Below are positions 51,435-60,218 of a stretch of DNA of 64,000 nt, piece by piece. Made by a program: the position numbers and the translations under genes. The DNA is from Gp6-AA40 sp963723495. Its GTDB lineage: Bacteria; Acidobacteriota; Vicinamibacteria; Vicinamibacterales; UBA2999. The notes below the pieces were generated by a model. It saw only the letters and a program-made list of their open reading frames with translations, did no database searches and was not told where the DNA came from. The stretch covers positions 248,001 through 312,000 of the forward strand of contig CAVRQR010000011.1 of the NCBI GenBank assembly GCA_963723495.1, in the 5' to 3' direction. Position 1 is the stretch's first letter, and every line of letters starts with the position of its first letter.

Positions 51435-52016
51435 ATGTCTTCGAAGGATCCGTCCGCGTTCGGTCTGTCGCTCCCAGCCACGCTCGCCGGGTACGGCACT
51501 GAGTCTTCCTCCTCGGTAGAGCACGAGGTGCTCAGGCTGTTCGACGAGTGCGCGCCCGGGCTGCGCCGGTATGTCGGCTCGTTCGGTCTTGGTGTGGAAG
51601 GAACCGAGGACGTCGTTCAGGAAGTGTTCCTCCAGTTGTTCAGGCACCTTCAATTAGGGAGGTCGCGCGCGAACCTGCGAGGCTGGATCTTTCAAGTGGG
51701 GCACAACCTCGCGCTCAAGCAGCGCGCCAGGACGACGCGGCGACAGCGAACGGAAGGCACCTGGGACGGGTCGCTCGCAGATCTCCTTGTCGATCCGTGC
51801 GCCGATCCCGAACAACAGCTCGTCGAAGATCGACGTGGGCGGCGACTCCGTTCCGTGCTGGCTGCTCTTCCCGAACGCGATCGGCAGTGCCTGTATCTGC
51901 GTGCGGAAGGGCTGCGATATCGGGAGATTGCGAAGACCCTGGATGTCTCGCTTGGCGCCGTCGCCAAGTCGCTGACGCGGGCGATGACGCGTCTGATGAA
52001 CGCCGATGAGAGTTGA
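51435..52016 (+). CDS. ECF-type RNA polymerase sigma factor
   Basis: 193 residues from ATG 51435. Region 2 is YVGSFGLGVEGTEDVVQEVF through LRGWIFQVGHNLALKQRART; region 4 is ALPERDRQCLYLRAEGLRYR plus EIAKTLDVSLGAVAKSLTRA. Followed four bases later by a zinc-finger anti-sigma gene. Divergent from the YVTN lipoprotein gene, a possible target. Confidence 0.93.
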   Translation: MSSKDPSAFGLSLPATLAGYGTESSSSVEHEVLRLFDECAPGLRRYVGSFGLGVEGTEDVVQEVFLQLFRHLQLGRSRANLRGWIFQVGHNLALKQRARTTRRQRTEGTWDGSLADLLVDPCADPEQQLVEDRRGRRLRSVLAALPERDRQCLYLRAEGLRYREIAKTLDVSLGAVAKSLTRAMTRLMNADES

Positions 52017-52020
52017 GCCA

Positions 52021-52851
52021 ATGTCTCCCCACCTCACTGATCGCGATTTGCTGCAGGGCCTGGATGACGAGCTCTCGGAATCACGCAAGGTTGCTGTCGA
52101 GTGGCACGTTCGCGAATGCGAGACGTGTCGACGTCGGCAGGCCGCAATTCAGCAGGCATCGGTGGCGGCATCATCGGCCTATCGCGCATTGACCGGAGCT
52201 GACCAGGGCATCGACGCGTCACGCGAGCGTCTGAAAGATCGCTTGTCGCAGGCTGCTCGCGAGAGCGCCGCCCGTCAGTGCAACGATGGCATGACCGGCC
52301 ACGAGACGGTATTTCGGCGCGCCCTGGCCTGGAGCGGCGCGACCGCAGTTGCGGCCATGGTCGCCTGGCTGACTATCTCGATTGCGCTCGGTGGGCTCCA
52401 CATTTTTCCGGCAGGCGGTCCGGGAGCGCCGCTGCCCCTGGCGTCGATTACGCCGGGTGCGACCTGGGACGTCAGCGCGGAAGATCTGTGTGCGGGCACG
52501 AGGCACACGCGAACGATCACCGCGGCGATGCGCGCGCAGGTTCTCAGCGCCTACAGCATGGAACGCGTCCCCGCCGATCAGTATGAGCTCGACTACCTGA
52601 TCACTCCTGAACTCGGCGGCGCCACGGATGCACGCAATCTCTGGCCGCAGGCGTACTCATCTTCAGTCTGGAACGCCCGCGTGAAGGACGAGCTCGAGAG
52701 CCTTCTTCCCCGCCTCGTGTGTCGCGGAGCAGTCGACCTGGAGACGGCACAGCGCGAGATGGCAGTGGACTGGATCGCGGCCTACAAGAAGTACTTCAAC
52801 ACGGACCAGCCGCTGCAGGCGCATCTCGGCCCGGCCGCGCGAAGACGATGA
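52021..52851 (+). CDS. Transmembrane anti-sigma factor with C-terminal HNH-like domain
   Basis: 276 residues from ATG 52021. The N-terminal ZAS domain has HVRECETCRRR (HxxxCxxC). One membrane helix (GATAVAAMVAWLTISIALGG) separates it from an exported C-terminal domain. That domain reads YELDYLITPELGGATDARNL then WPQ, NARVKDELESLLPRLVC and AQREMAVDWIAAYKKY, which resembles HNH-type domains of the form ELDHLIPLELGG..NLWPQ. Here the key His is Tyr, so nuclease activity is improbable and the domain may be a sensor. Coupled to the sigma gene. Confidence 0.85.
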   Translation: MSPHLTDRDLLQGLDDELSESRKVAVEWHVRECETCRRRQAAIQQASVAASSAYRALTGADQGIDASRERLKDRLSQAARESAARQCNDGMTGHETVFRRALAWSGATAVAAMVAWLTISIALGGLHIFPAGGPGAPLPLASITPGATWDVSAEDLCAGTRHTRTITAAMRAQVLSAYSMERVPADQYELDYLITPELGGATDARNLWPQAYSSSVWNARVKDELESLLPRLVCRGAVDLETAQREMAVDWIAAYKKYFNTDQPLQAHLGPAARRR

Positions 52852-52917
52852 CGAGGTCTACGCGCTGGCCGATACTCGCCCCGCGCCTGCTGTCCGGCTC
52901 GTCTCGGCGGAGCGTTT

Positions 52918-53069
52918 GTCGGTGCGATTGTTCTGACGTCGTCGGTGCGATCGGTTCTGACGTTGTCAGTGCGATCCCTCTTCGATTGTCGGTGCGATCT
53001 CTCTGACGCGAGTCAGTGCGATCGTTCTGACGCCGGTCGGTGCGAATTCTCTGACGCTCGTTGGTGCGA
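52918..53069 (+). repeat. Direct arm: seven GTCGGTGCGA units, period 23-24 bases
   Basis: Units begin at 52918, 52941, 52965, 52988, 53012, 53036 and 53060. Each has GTCGGTGCGA or a one-base variant (GTCAGTGCGA, GTTGGTGCGA). Spacers are 13-14 bases and often contain TTCTGACG. Starts 67 bases after the anti-sigma stop. Confidence 0.88.
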
Positions 53070-53108
53070 ACCGCGCTTCTCGTACCAACATGCGTCCCGC
53101 TGATCGAG

Positions 53109-53214
53109 TCGCACCGACTGGGATCGAGCTCGCACCGACGAGTGTCTCGGTCGCACAGACGAGGATCAGAATCGCACCGACAAGAGTCGGGAGTCGCACC
53201 GACAAGAATCGCAG
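53109..53214 (-). repeat. Inverted arm: five to six TCGCACCGAC units, period about 21 bases
   Basis: Units begin at 53109, 53130, 53151, 53172 and 53194 with a partial one at about 53209. They are the reverse complement of the direct-arm unit. Ends against the stop codon of the DUF4159 gene at 53216. Confidence 0.86.
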
Positions 53215-53215
53215 C

Positions 53216-54034
53216 TCAGTGCGTCATCGCATAGAGCAAGACATTGATGCCGAACGCGTAACCACGCGGGCCGAAGGTGTAGAAGTAGGTCGGATCGTCG
53301 GCTTCACGCTCCCACGAATCGGAGATGTCCGTGTTGTGCGTCATGAACACCATGATGCGGCCCGTGTCGTCGGCGATGAAGCGCGCGTGCGGAACCTCAC
53401 TGTCGGCGCCCTGCTCTGAGGTGTCGCCTCCCGAACGCATGAAGTAACCGATGTTCGGGATCTGGGGGATCTCGTTCACCTCGAACTGGCCGCGCAGCAG
53501 CGCATGGTCGAGCGGGATGTCGACGATCGGATAGCGCTCGGCGGGCAGGACCTTGCGAAGCTGCGAAACCCACTGCTCCCATTGAAAGCTGCCCCAGAAG
53601 TCGTCCGCCCACAGGAATCCGCCTTTGAGCACGTACTCGCGGAGTCTCGCCGCCTCCTCGTCGTTGAACACGGCGCTGCCCGGCGCGGCCATGATCAGGA
53701 AGGGACACTGGAAGAGCTCTTCGCTGGTCGGGCGCACGAGCAGATGGATTGGTTGTCCGGATCCATCGAAGCTGACCTTGGTCCTGGTCAGCTCCGACAG
53801 CCGGATCGACATATTGATGTCGGCACGGGGGAAGTCGGTGGTCCAGCTCCCGCCGCGGCCGTTCCCCTGATAGACGAGGCGGCAGAAGTGGAAGTGGCCG
53901 GAGAAATCGTTCGGCGTCGCCAGGCGCGCGCCGAACAGGCCCCCGCGACGGAACTGGGCCGTGGCCGTACCGGCGATGCACACGGCCACCAGCACGATCG
54001 CGACACGAATCAGAATCAGCCCGCGGCGGGACAT
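53216..54034 (-). CDS. Exported DUF4159 protein
   Basis: 272 residues with an N-terminal signal/anchor (LILIRVAIVLVAVCIAGTAT then AQF). DUF4159 pattern: FHFCRLVYQGNGRGGSWTTD, VKGGFLWADDFWG-like (EYVLKGGFLWADDFWGSFQW) and FFMTHNTDISDSWE near the end. The fold is related to glutamine-amidotransferase-like domains. Role unknown. Its 3' end abuts the inverted repeat arm. Confidence 0.86.
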   Translation of the reverse strand: MSRRGLILIRVAIVLVAVCIAGTATAQFRRGGLFGARLATPNDFSGHFHFCRLVYQGNGRGGSWTTDFPRADINMSIRLSELTRTKVSFDGSGQPIHLLVRPTSEELFQCPFLIMAAPGSAVFNDEEAARLREYVLKGGFLWADDFWGSFQWEQWVSQLRKVLPAERYPIVDIPLDHALLRGQFEVNEIPQIPNIGYFMRSGGDTSEQGADSEVPHARFIADDTGRIMVFMTHNTDISDSWEREADDPTYFYTFGPRGYAFGINVLLYAMTH

Positions 54035-54081
54035 GGCATGCCGACAGTACCTTCTGGCGCGCTCCGCGCGCCAGGGACCGG

Positions 54082-54759
54082 TTAGCGCAGCGGTTTCAAT
54101 TCCGGTTGTACACCATCCGGCAGCGGATAGCGATCCACGTTCAGCAGCATCGACACGAGCCCATAGTACCCGCTCACTCCAACCAGGTCGACGATGCCGC
54201 GCTCGCCGAACTTCTCCCTGGCGGCCTGGAACGTCTGATCGCTCACCTGCTTGCTGGTGAGCAGCTCGCTGCAGAAGTTGTAGACGATCTCCTCATCCGG
54301 CTGCATCGTCGTCGGGCGCCGCCCAGCCGCGATCGCCTCGACGGTCGCCGCGCTCACTCCGTTCTGAAGTGCGGCGCGCTTGTGCGCATACCACTCGTAG
54401 TGCGACGTCCAGTGACGGGCGGTGATGATGATCGCCAGTTCGTTCAGACGCGGTGGAATCGATGAATGAAAGCGCATCGACGCACCGAACTTCTGCGCGA
54501 GGTCGCCCATCTCCGGGCTGCGCAGCAGCACGTTGAAGGGACCGCCGGCGCCGCGGCGCTCGCCCGAGATCAGGCCCTCGAACATCTTCTTCTGCTCGGG
54601 CGTCATCTCGCGATAGGTGAGCGGCTTGAACCGGTCGCCGACGAGCTTGACAGTATTCGGATCGGGTACCGGAGCACTCGGTCCCGGGTTCTGTGCCATG
54701 GCCACTCCCACTGCTCCGATCAGGCCAACGAGAGCGCAGCAAAAAGCAATGCGACGCAT
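54082..54759 (-). CDS. Exported carboxymuconolactone-decarboxylase-family protein
   Basis: 225 residues from ATG 54759 with a signal peptide (FCCALVGLIGAVGVAMAQ). The CMD/AhpD-like core is ELAIIITARHWTSHYEWYAH then KRAALQNGVSAATVEAIAAG. The CxxC of AhpD-type peroxidases is absent. Substrate unknown. Likely co-transcribed with the NHL gene upstream (72 bases). Confidence 0.87.
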   Translation of the reverse strand: MRRIAFCCALVGLIGAVGVAMAQNPGPSAPVPDPNTVKLVGDRFKPLTYREMTPEQKKMFEGLISGERRGAGGPFNVLLRSPEMGDLAQKFGASMRFHSSIPPRLNELAIIITARHWTSHYEWYAHKRAALQNGVSAATVEAIAAGRRPTTMQPDEEIVYNFCSELLTSKQVSDQTFQAAREKFGERGIVDLVGVSGYYGLVSMLLNVDRYPLPDGVQPELKPLR

Positions 54760-54831
54760 GTCAATCTCCAATCCACAATCACCAATCAACAACGAATCAA
54801 CAAGCAAAGCTCGCGAAATCCAAAATGCTCT

Positions 54832-55845
54832 TTATCGCTTGACGTGCCGTTCCAGCATCCGCCTGCGTACGACGCCCCCGTAGACGTTGCCCTGCGCATC
54901 GACGCCCACACCCTCTGCGCCGGAATGATCGGGGGCGGTCGATTCCATGTCCTCGATGAAAGCGGTCACCGATCCGTCTTTGGCGCTGCCAATGCGGATG
55001 CCTTTCTTGATGCCGGGCAGTTCGCGCGCGCCGGTGTCTGGCCCGGACTCGGAATCGGTGACGTAGATCGTGTCGTCGCCGGTGATGGTGATCCCGCTCG
55101 GCCGGCCGAACTGGCGCCACTCGGCCAGATAGCGCCCTTCCTGGTCGAAGATCTGGATGCGATTGTTCTCGCGGTCACCAACGAAGAGGCGGCCGCGTGA
55201 ATCCATCGCGATCGTGTGCGGCTCGCTGATCTCGCCAGGGCCGGATCCCTTCTTCCCCCACTCCTTGATGAACTTGCCCTCTTTCGTGAATCTCACCACG
55301 CGATTGTTCTTGCCGTTGCGGTGGCTGTCGGTCACGAAGATTTCTCCGTTCGGGGCGACGAGTACGTCCGTCGGCTGATCGAACAGATCGGGACCCGAGC
55401 CGCTGACGCCAGCCTTGCCGAGCGTCATGAGGACTTTGCCCTGGGAGTTGAACTTGAAAACCTGGTGGCCCTTGCCGTTCTCACCGCGAGCGTCGGTGAC
55501 CCAGAGGTTGCCCTCGCGATCGACGGTCGCGCCGTGCGGGAAGATGAACATCCCCTGTCCCCATGTCCCGAGGATCTTCCCGCTGGTGTCGTACTTGATG
55601 ATCGGCGCCTCGCTGCGTCCCGCGCAGGAGTTCTCGAAGCAGCGATGGATGACGTAGACCGACCCGTCGGGTGCGGGCTCGATGGCCGTGACCGCCGCCC
55701 ACACGACGCCGGGTGGGAGTTGCCCCCAGTCATGCGTCGTCTTGTAGGGCTGTGGAAGATCGTTGCGAGGGGCTTGCGTCTGAGCGGTCAGCGACGCCGA
55801 CACGACCGCGATCGCCGCACATACGAGCACCGTCCGTCGAACCAT
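54832..55845 (-). CDS. Secreted NHL-repeat beta-propeller protein C
   Basis: 337 residues from ATG 55845, signal peptide VLVCAAIAVVSASLTAQ. Blades include FIFPHGATVDREGNLWVTDA, SEPHTIAMDSRGRLFVGDRE and RPSGITITGDDTIYVTDSES. Related in fold to proteins A and B but more distant. Possibly peptidylamidoglycolate-lyase-like; activity not verified. Last recognisable core gene before the accessory region. Confidence 0.86.
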   Translation of the reverse strand: MVRRTVLVCAAIAVVSASLTAQTQAPRNDLPQPYKTTHDWGQLPPGVVWAAVTAIEPAPDGSVYVIHRCFENSCAGRSEAPIIKYDTSGKILGTWGQGMFIFPHGATVDREGNLWVTDARGENGKGHQVFKFNSQGKVLMTLGKAGVSGSGPDLFDQPTDVLVAPNGEIFVTDSHRNGKNNRVVRFTKEGKFIKEWGKKGSGPGEISEPHTIAMDSRGRLFVGDRENNRIQIFDQEGRYLAEWRQFGRPSGITITGDDTIYVTDSESGPDTGARELPGIKKGIRIGSAKDGSVTAFIEDMESTAPDHSGAEGVGVDAQGNVYGGVVRRRMLERHVKR

Positions 55846-56274
55846 CCGCTCCTCCTCCGCAGCCGCGCGTCCGGAGTGTATCGCCGGCCGATGACGAGGG
55901 CAATCAGGCCGCGGGATAGGAGCTAGAGCGCGCGAAATGTCACCCCCCTGGCGCGGGACGCGAGCGCGAACGCTGGAGCGGCGCTCGACCGGCGCGGGCA
56001 CTCATGCGCTCAGGCGCACGCAAAGCAGCGCGCGAAATGGCAGCATACTGCCGATGCTGCCGGTTGTAGAATCGCATTCGGTCCTCCTCCTGCGCGAAGC
56101 GAGCATTTCATCCGTGGGAAAACCTGCTCGTGGTCAGTAGCGGCACAGGAGGAGAGCTGCATGAGCATCAAGGCGCTGCAGCCGACGGGCCGTCCGGAGC
56201 GACAGCGCTCACGTTGAAGCATCAGCGCGACGCGGCCCGCGCTGACCGAGAACGCTAGTTTGCGATTGCATGCT
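55846..56274. other. Junction between core genes and accessory region
   Basis: No gene seen. Holds one copy of the AGCGCGCGAAATG repeat at 55926-55956 and a shorter copy at 56025-56042. Confidence 0.55.
55926..55956 (+). repeat. Left copy of imperfect direct repeat around the DUF4062 gene
   Basis: GAGCGCGCGAAATGTCAC then CCCC-CTGGCGCG, matching 57589-57622 with a few differences. A shorter copy, GCAGCGCGCGAAATGGCA, is at 56025-56042. Confidence 0.65.
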
Positions 56275-57358
56275 ATGGCGAGACTTAGAGTGTTCCTGTC
56301 ATCGACCTGTTACGATCTCGACATCCTCAGATCTGAACTGCGTCCGTTTATCGCCGGAATGGGCTACGAGCCTGTGATGAGCGAGTACCTCGGATGTCCT
56401 GTACGATCCGCGGTCTCACACTCACGATAGTTGTCTTAAGGAGGTGCCAGGTTGCGACATGGTCGTCATGATTATCGGCTCGCGTTTTGGCGGCCTTGCG
56501 GTCCCAACGGCGTTTGCCAACGTTGATTTCTCAATCGTCGAGAAGCTCTCAACAAAGGCGAGCGTGCTCGACGCTAAAGAAAAGATGTCGATTACGCAAC
56601 TGGAGGTGCTCAAGGCTGTTGAACAATCGATTCCGGTATATGCGTTCGTAGACGAAAAGGTGCTGCACGACCATCATGTCTACGAGCGAAACAAAGAGAA
56701 GAAGGATGTAATCGAACACATCGAGTTTCCGTCGATTCAAAAAAGGGACACAGCGAAATACATCTTCGAGTTTATCAACTATATCGGGCACAGAATTACG
56801 AACAACAGCATCACGGGGTTCTCGCGGCTCGAAGACATTCGATTGCATCTGGCAAACCAATGGTCGCAACTATTCCAAAGACTGCTTCTTGAGAGTCGCA
56901 CAAATACCCAGGAGGCCCGCCGATATAGGGACTTCTCTGAACGTATCGAGGATTTGAAGGCCGTAGTGCTCGCGTCCCTTGCCACACCAGACCTACGAGA
57001 CACGGCGAAGGGAGCTATTCAGTTTCGACATCTCATTAGCTTCGTATCGAGCCTGTTGTTTGTGGATCACCGCGAGCTGCTGTTGTCAGACCTTAGTTGG
57101 GACGAGCTTTTGGCTCGCGCGAGAATCGTGGAAGTGCGCGTGGCAGATGAGGACGAGCGAACTATCAGGCCAGAAACGTTCTTGGTCCTTGACGACCGGA
57201 CGTTCTATCGGTCGGTGTACGCGAGAAGAGCATTGGACGACTTTCGCCTAGACTGGAGTAATTTTCAGAGGCTTGAGTTCCACGCCCGACAGGCGATCGT
57301 TGACGCTTTGCTCGAAGACCGTGAAGCACGAAGGTTCGTGAGAGTACAGGTACGTTGA
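56275..57358 (+). CDS. DUF4062-domain protein (frameshifted)
   Basis: From ATG 56275: MARLRVFLSSTCYDLDILRS, ELRPFIAGMGYEPVMSEYLG, the diagnostic DUF4062 opening. The frame changes near 56395, then HTHDSCLKEVPGCDMVVMII and GSRFGGLAVPT complete the domain (about residues 1-110). The remainder (IPVYAFVDEKVLHDHHVYER onward) is helical and unassigned, to about 360 residues. DUF4062 has a TIR-like nucleotide-binding fold and is often at the N-terminus of stress or antiviral STAND proteins; no STAND domain follows here. Composition is visibly less GC-biased than the core genes, suggesting transfer. Confidence 0.82.
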
Positions 57359-57492
57359 TAAGCCAATCGAAGAGTTCTTGGCTGACAGGGGCGCGCTCGT
57401 TCAGCAGGAGCTGACGGAGCCGGGCTAACTAGGCAGTAGCCACGCGCGCTAAAGGATTACTAGCGATCAACGCCGCAGGGTTCGGCTAGCCC
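57359..57492. other. Spacer between DUF4062 gene and Cas1-side gene
   Basis: No gene seen. The stem TAGCCCC/GGGGCTA begins at about 57487 and could terminate either neighbour. Confidence 0.4.
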
Positions 57493-57977
57493 CTAAAGTC
57501 GACGGGAAGCCTCGGGGCTACCGTAATTTGCCCAGTTGCCGCGCGACTCCGGCGAGCAATCGACGATTCCGGGCGTGCGGCGGAGCCAGAGCGCGCGAAA
57601 TGGCACGCCCGCTGGCGCGCGCTTCGAGCCTGCAACGCGGCCGCCGCGAGCCTTCGTTGTGGTCAAGACTTTTTGCAGCCACTCAACTGCGGCCTGGGCC
57701 TGGGCAGAATCGCGGGCGCGTGCTTGTTGGAGCCACATGGGTGCGACCATCATGGGGTGAAATTCCACCGCACCATTCACAATGTTGATCATCATTGGCT
57801 CGATAAACTCAGGTTGGAGCTTGAGGTACTGACTCAATCGCCGTCGAACAGTCGTGAAGGAGTAAAGCTTCTTGCAAACGGCTCGGGAGCTGATGCCGGG
57901 AATCCTCGCTCTCTCTTACCTTCGAGGAATAGTCGGTCAGGGCGCTTCCGATCACGCCTAAGCGCAGTGTCGTCCAT
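57493..57977 (-). CDS. Small protein downstream of cas1 (frameshifted)
   Basis: ATG 57977 lies 28 bases after the cas1 stop and gives MDDTALRRDRKRPDRLFLEG; after a frame change near 57905 the sequence ARIPGISSRAVCKKLYSFTT, VRRRLSQYLKLQPEFIEPMM and INIVNGAVEFHPMMVAPMWL follows. The first part looks like a basic helix-turn-helix segment. The last 45 residues are encoded by the 57589-57622 repeat and are probably read-through. No family recognised. The uninterrupted polarity after cas1 suggests an element gene. Confidence 0.5.
57589..57622 (+). repeat. Right copy of imperfect direct repeat around the DUF4062 gene
   Basis: GAGCGCGCGAAATGGCACG then CCCGCTGGCGCG, similar to 55926-55956. Also a candidate left boundary of the casposon-like element. 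Confidence 0.62.
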
Positions 57978-58004
57978 CTCAACCGGAGTGTACCGTGTCT
58001 CGAA

Positions 58005-59542
58005 TTACACATTCGCCAGTTTGGCCAGCATCGGCCAGTGCCGCGGGTGGGGGCGACGCCGACCCGCGCGAACCGCAGCCGCGTACGGCTTGGATACGTG
58101 GAGTGCGGCTGCCAACCGTCCTGCACTGATTCCTATCAGCTTCGGTTGAATCTCTTGGACGTACACGCGTTCCGTGAGCCAAGCCGGTTGGCCGGACGGC
58201 CTCCACGCTGCCTCTGCCAGGGCGTTGCGCCTTCGCGCCGTGAGACGCTTCGCCTGCGCCTCTGGCGTGTGTGAGAGGGGCCGACCTTTCACAGCAGTAG
58301 ACCGCATCTGCTCACGCCATCCAGGAGCGGCACATTTCGCGCAGTGTATGTCACCCTTTGGCTTCGGTCCCCCACACGAACGACACACGCGAGGCGGGCG
58401 TTGCGGCCGCTGAATCGGCCGAACTGAGCCCCCGTTTGCCTCGCGACGATGCAGCTGAGTGAGCCGTGTCGCGGGACGTGAAGTTTCACCTGTTGCCCTT
58501 GCCGTCGACCAGAGAGCTTTGACGACGTGTTCGGCGATTGGGCCGACTGCTTGTGCCCACGTCGGCGCAGTGCGTGACAGGCGTTCAGTGAAATCGCCCA
58601 TCAACCGGCAGTTTCCGTTCCGTTGCTCAAAGAACCATTCACGCCGGAACGGCTGCCGAGTCAACCAGTTCAAGAGGAACGCATCCACGTGCGGCCGGAT
58701 TGGCTCCATGAGGTCGCACGCGAGACTGTCTCTGGCGCGCATGTCTGCGTGCAGGGCACCGAGCCTGGATCGAGGCCCATCGCCACCGCGGCCAGTCGCG
58801 CCTCTGATTCGAGGATGGCGTACAGGTAGTTCAGAATCGCATTCGGTGGGTTGACAGACAGCCTCGGAGATCCGGTCAGCGGGGAGATTCGCATGCCGAA
58901 CGTCCGCCAGTGATTCGGAACACGGTGGAGATCCCGACTGGGAAACAGAACCGGCAGGTCACGCCAGCAGCTCCAGTACGTCAACGCAGCCTGAGCCTCC
59001 ACAATCCGGAGACTCTCAATCGTGTCCGCGGCAGTCACACGTTCGCGTTGTGTGGCAATGGACGCAGCCGCATCCGGTTCACGGAAGACCTCGCGCACGA
59101 TGCGTTCTTGTTCGCGAAGCTTCCGACCGATCAAGTCCTGGGCGATTCGGATTCCCAGTGCCGATCCACGTGCGAGTGCCTGCGCTCGTCGAAGTCGCGC
59201 ATCCTTCGGCCCGATCGGTCCCGTCGCGACCAAGACGGACCCATCACGGTCGAGCATCACGAACGAAGCCTTCTGATCGGCTAACCACCGAAGCGCAGAA
59301 AGCGAGACGGCCCCGTCCGCACCCACGACCGTAAGCCGTCGCAGGCCATGACCAACACGAGGAAACAGGGTTCGCCGTCGGTCTGCACCGATGCCGTCCT
59401 CGACCACGAGATGACCGCGATCAACGCGCACGTTGATCCCGTAGCCGAACAGGGTCACGACTCCACGAGTTGGCGAGAGCCGTCGAGCAGTCGACAAATT
59501 GAGAGACGATGAGAGTTGAGGTACGGTGACTGAAGCTGCCAT
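58005..59542 (-). CDS. cas1: Cas1 endonuclease/integrase with C-terminal zinc ribbon and HTH (frameshifted)
   Basis: About 512 residues. N-terminal beta domain: LFGYGINVRVDRGHLVVEDG, LTVVGADGAVSLSALRWLAD. Helical catalytic domain: NAILNYLYAILESEARLAAV with Glu245, GALHADMRARDSLACDLMEP with His265 and Asp277, which match the Cas1 metal triad. A single base is missing near 58763 (GGC-TCGG for GGCCTCGG). After the catalytic domain come CRSCGG and HCAKC (Cys387, 390, 401, 404), a zinc ribbon, and a basic HTH-like end (GISAGRLAAALHVSKPYAAA, VRAGRRRPHPRHWPML). A C-terminal HTH is typical of casposon integrases. No cas2, effector or CRISPR array is visible. Confidence 0.92.
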
Positions 59543-59640
59543 TGGAGTTCATCCCTCCGTTGGTGGTTAGGGTCTATCGCCTGCTCGCAACAGGTGATAG
59601 GCCCGTCTCTATTCGCGAATTGACAATCCGAATTCCGGGA

Positions 59641-60171
59641 TCAGCGGCCCCGGCCGCTTGCTGCCGTTTTGTTCTTGCGCGTTTTCATGAAATCGATCCA
59701 CATGCAACGTACTGTCGAGACACTCACATTGAAGGGTCGTCCTGCAGCTTCAAATGCGTCCTGCCTTGTAGAACCTTCCGCTAAAAACCCGGACACGCGC
59801 CTCACAATCGTTGCTGCTTGAGCCGCCGCGAGCTTTCGAGGCCGTCCGCCCGCCCCCGGTTTGCGAATGAATCCGCGGGCCCATTTGAAGAACCCGCGCC
59901 GGAGCTGCGATTCGCGTTGCAAACGCTGCGCTCGGGACGAATAGCCTTTTGCGGGCGATCCCAAGGGCGGTATCGATCGAAATAAATCCGTAACGGCCGT
60001 TTCCATCCGAGCTTTCTCTTCTCTCAGCCACGCCTCAAATTCAGCGCGCTGTCTGTCTGTCGAGTGAAGGAGGAGGTTGCCAACGTACTCGCGAGTTGCT
60101 TGATCCATGCAAGTGACGAAGCAGTTTGTTAGCGCCTTCACGAATCTTTCGTGCGCTTCCTTCTCAGTCAT
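59641..60171 (-). CDS. Putative HTH protein upstream of cas1
   Basis: 176 residues, unrecognised. The N-terminal half is helical (MTEKEAHERFVKALTNCFVT, EFEAWLREEKARMETAVTDL). The C-terminal half, GGRPRKLAAAQAATIVRRVS through GRPFNVSVSTVRCMWIDFMK, looks like a resolvase- or transposase-type HTH. First gene leftward from the palindromic operator and probably co-transcribed with cas1 (98 bases downstream, with a small hairpin at 59571-59603 between). Confidence 0.68.
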   Translation of the reverse strand: MTEKEAHERFVKALTNCFVTCMDQATREYVGNLLLHSTDRQRAEFEAWLREEKARMETAVTDLFRSIPPLGSPAKGYSSRAQRLQRESQLRRGFFKWARGFIRKPGAGGRPRKLAAAQAATIVRRVSGFLAEGSTRQDAFEAAGRPFNVSVSTVRCMWIDFMKTRKNKTAASGRGR

Positions 60172-60193
60172 TGACCAAAACTGCGCGCGTTGA

Positions 60194-60218
60194 GTTTTGG
60201 TAAGAATCTTACCAAAAC
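60194..60218. promoter_or_regulatory. 25-base palindromic operator between the two wings
   Basis: GTTTTGGTAAGA, central A, then TCTTACCAAAAC: perfect 12-base half sites. A further half-site, ACCAAAAC, lies at 60174-60181. It is in the only divergent intergenic space of the element and could control both wings. Confidence 0.75.

Larger units (their letters stand above)
52852..53215. other. Intergenic region occupied by a repeat array
   Basis: No convincing gene. Nearly all of it is taken by the two repeat arms listed separately (52918-53069 and 53109-53214). Confidence 0.75.

Noticed and set aside
52966..53205. 79-codon minus-strand frame through the repeat array with 7- and 8-residue periodicity
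   Set aside because: It is the translation of the DNA repeats, starts with TTG and has no ribosome-binding site; the period changes frame in the direct arm.
52918..53214. Repeat array as a CRISPR
   Set aside because: Repeat cores are only about 10 bases, spacers 11-14 bases and similar to one another, and orientation flips midway.
57440..57500. GGGTTCGGCTAGC as a tRNA T-arm serving as a casposon target
   Set aside because: The remaining arms of a tRNA cannot be found around it.
59542..59784. 80-codon plus-strand frame between cas1 and the upstream gene
   Set aside because: Overlaps the 3' end of the 59641-60171 gene on the other strand and has no motif.
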